Of a DNA stretch of 42,110 bases, positions 41,087-42,110 are shown in pieces (position 1 is the stretch's first letter; each line of letters begins with the position of its first letter). The DNA comes from Chitinophaga pinensis (lineage in GTDB: Bacteria; Pseudomonadota; Gammaproteobacteria; Burkholderiales; SG8-41). The DNA is taken from the NCBI GenBank assembly GCA_943329075.2, contig CALQCM020000038.1:1-42110 (forward strand), read 5' to 3'. Under the pieces are notes generated by a model. The model was not told where the DNA came from. It ran no database searches and saw only the letters and a list, made by a program, of their open reading frames with translations. The translations under genes and the position numbers were made by a program.

Positions 41087-42019
41087 CTATTTCTTCATGT
41101 CGGCGTTGAGGATGGTCAGCGCCTGCTGCAGCACTTTCTCGATGCGGTCTTTTTCTTTTTTGATGCCGTCGTCGTCCCATTCCCACATGCCGTGTTTGGT
41201 CTTCATGCCGAGATGATTTTTGTCGATCATCGCCTTGACCACGGGCGCGGCGACTTTTTCGGCGTGCAGGTCGGCGTAGAGCGAGGTCGCGGCGTAGTAA
41301 TTGGTGTCCCATCCCGACATTTCCTTCTGCATCATCGGGCCGCAGGCGAGGAAACGGAAACCAAAGCCGAAACGCACCGCGGCATCCACGCCCTCGGGCG
41401 ACACCACGCCTTCGCTGATCAGGTAGAGCGCTTCGCGCATCATGGCGTGCTGCAGGCGGTTGCCGATGAAGCCGGGGATGTCCTTGTTGACGCGCACCGG
41501 CATCTTGCCCAGATCGCGCTGGTTTTGTTCCAGCCAGTCGCAGATTTTGACGTCGGTGAAATCGGCCTTGATGATTTCAACCAGCGGCACCAGATGCGCC
41601 GGCATGAAGTAATGCACGCCGGCGACGCGCGCACGCGTCTTCAGGTGTTTGCCGATTTCGCCGATCTGGAAGTTGGAGGTGTTGCTGGTGAGCGGAATGT
41701 CGGGGCGTGCCAGCGTTTCGAGCTGCGAGAAAAGTTTGCGCTTGAGTTCGAGATTTTCGGTCGCCGCTTCGATCACCAGATCGATGTCGGCCCACGCGAT
41801 CGCCTCAAGGTTGTCGTACATCTTCAGGTTCTTCAGCAGACCCGCATCGGCGCCGACCTTGCCGAGGCCGGCGGCGACGCGCGCCGGCAGCGCGTCGCGC
41901 GTTTTCTGCGACGGGCTCATCACGTGCACGGCCCAGTTGCCGGCGGCGAAGATGGTGGCGATGTCGCCACCCATGATGCCGCCGCCGATGATTACGATGC
42001 CTGATTGTTTTGCCGCCAT
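41087..42019 (-). CDS. 3-hydroxyacyl-CoA dehydrogenase-family protein
   Basis: The 310-residue protein has an N-terminal NAD-binding Rossmann fold ('SGIVIIGGGIMGGDIATIFA'), 'VIEAATENLELKRKLFSQLE', 'LTSNTSNFQIGEI', the catalytic His in 'AGVHYFMPAHLVPLVEIIKA' and the C-terminal helical domain ('GFIGNRLQHAMMREALYLIS'). Single-domain members include 3-hydroxybutyryl-CoA dehydrogenase, L-carnitine dehydrogenase and L-gulonate dehydrogenase. With a CaiC-like ligase in the same operon, a 3-hydroxy acid or its CoA ester is a reasonable substrate, but the exact one cannot be told. Confidence 0.9.
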   Translation of the reverse strand: MAAKQSGIVIIGGGIMGGDIATIFAAGNWAVHVMSPSQKTRDALPARVAAGLGKVGADAGLLKNLKMYDNLEAIAWADIDLVIEAATENLELKRKLFSQLETLARPDIPLTSNTSNFQIGEIGKHLKTRARVAGVHYFMPAHLVPLVEIIKADFTDVKICDWLEQNQRDLGKMPVRVNKDIPGFIGNRLQHAMMREALYLISEGVVSPEGVDAAVRFGFGFRFLACGPMMQKEMSGWDTNYYAATSLYADLHAEKVAAPVVKAMIDKNHLGMKTKHGMWEWDDDGIKKEKDRIEKVLQQALTILNADMKK

Positions 42020-42059
42020 GGGGTCTCCGCGCTGTCGCGCCGTTATGGGTGTTCGGTTG

Positions 42060-42110
42060 TCAGATTACTTTGCCGCCGGCTTGCCGCCGCGGGTCGCCGT
42101 CCACGGCGCG
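42060..42110 (-). CDS. Possible 3' end of the next upstream gene
   Basis: The minus strand enters the window with an open GC-rich frame that ends at TGA (42060-42062), reading 'RAVDGDPRRQAGGKVI'. A second frame ends at TAA (42065-42067), reading 'APWTATRGGKPAAK'. Both have coding-like third positions, so I cannot choose between them and name no family. The gap to the dehydrogenase start is about 40 bases, so it is probably part of the same operon. Confidence 0.4.
   Translation of the reverse strand, partial: RAVDGDPRRQAGGKVI

Overview
The window looks like chromosomal DNA of a GC-rich betaproteobacterium, most likely Burkholderiales of the Bordetella/Achromobacter/Comamonadaceae type. The main reason is seven intact genes for tripartite-tricarboxylate (TctC/Bug-type) periplasmic solute receptors within 42 kb, an expansion typical of that order, each sitting beside a different set of catabolic enzymes. 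No TctA/TctB membrane genes are present, so the receptors must use permeases encoded elsewhere.

Layout. (1) 1-7379, mostly minus strand: the 5' part of a D-2-hydroxyacid dehydrogenase gene, a truncated carboxymuconolactone decarboxylase (CMD) relic, an intact 1.5-kb IS66-type insertion sequence with a perfect 8-bp target duplication, then a gene set read right to left: Bug receptor, DapA-like aldolase/lyase, Asp/Glu racemase-maleate isomerase-like protein, IclR regulator, second Bug receptor. (2) 7380-13343, plus strand: a DUF1847 cysteine-rich protein behind a perfect FNR-type box, a cupin protein, a Bug receptor relic, an intact CMD-family gene, and an operon AtzH/HpxZ-AtzG/HpxX-AtzE/HpxY-Bug receptor for amide or ureide hydrolysis. 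(3) 13344-18025: a mobile-element graveyard around tRNA-Phe(GAA), with an IS3-type transposase relic, two tyrosine-integrase relics that form a 185-bp direct repeat around an IHF-beta-like gene, the tRNA with its own promoter, and a 2.4-kb mini-island carrying hipBA, bounded by a 40-bp copy of the tRNA 3' end. (4) 18026-34094, plus strand: a secreted protein of unknown function, then a nearly continuous catabolic cluster: molybdenum hydroxylase (FAD, 2Fe-2S and Mo subunits), mandelate racemase/muconate-lactonizing-type enzyme, creatinase-like M24 protein, opine dehydrogenase-like protein, a tautomerase-VOC fusion, Bug receptor, ornithine cyclodeaminase-like protein, HyuB, HyuA, Bug receptor. 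(5) 34213-36117: a TPR/O-GlcNAc-transferase-like protein. (6) 36151-42110, minus strand: an operon ending in a strong terminator, with a 3-hydroxyacyl-CoA dehydrogenase-like protein, Bug receptor, CaiC-like acyl-CoA ligase, PuuE-like deacetylase and Bug receptor.

How it may work together. The 19.2-34.1 kb cluster combines hydroxylation of a ring, ATP-dependent lactam/hydantoin opening, a C-N hydrolase fold and imine/amine oxidoreductases. My inference is that it breaks down a nitrogen heterocycle or a cyclic ureide, imported with help from its two receptors. The AtzHGE-like set could finish an N-carboxyamide or ureide intermediate. These assignments rest on family membership and gene order; no substrate can be read from the sequence.
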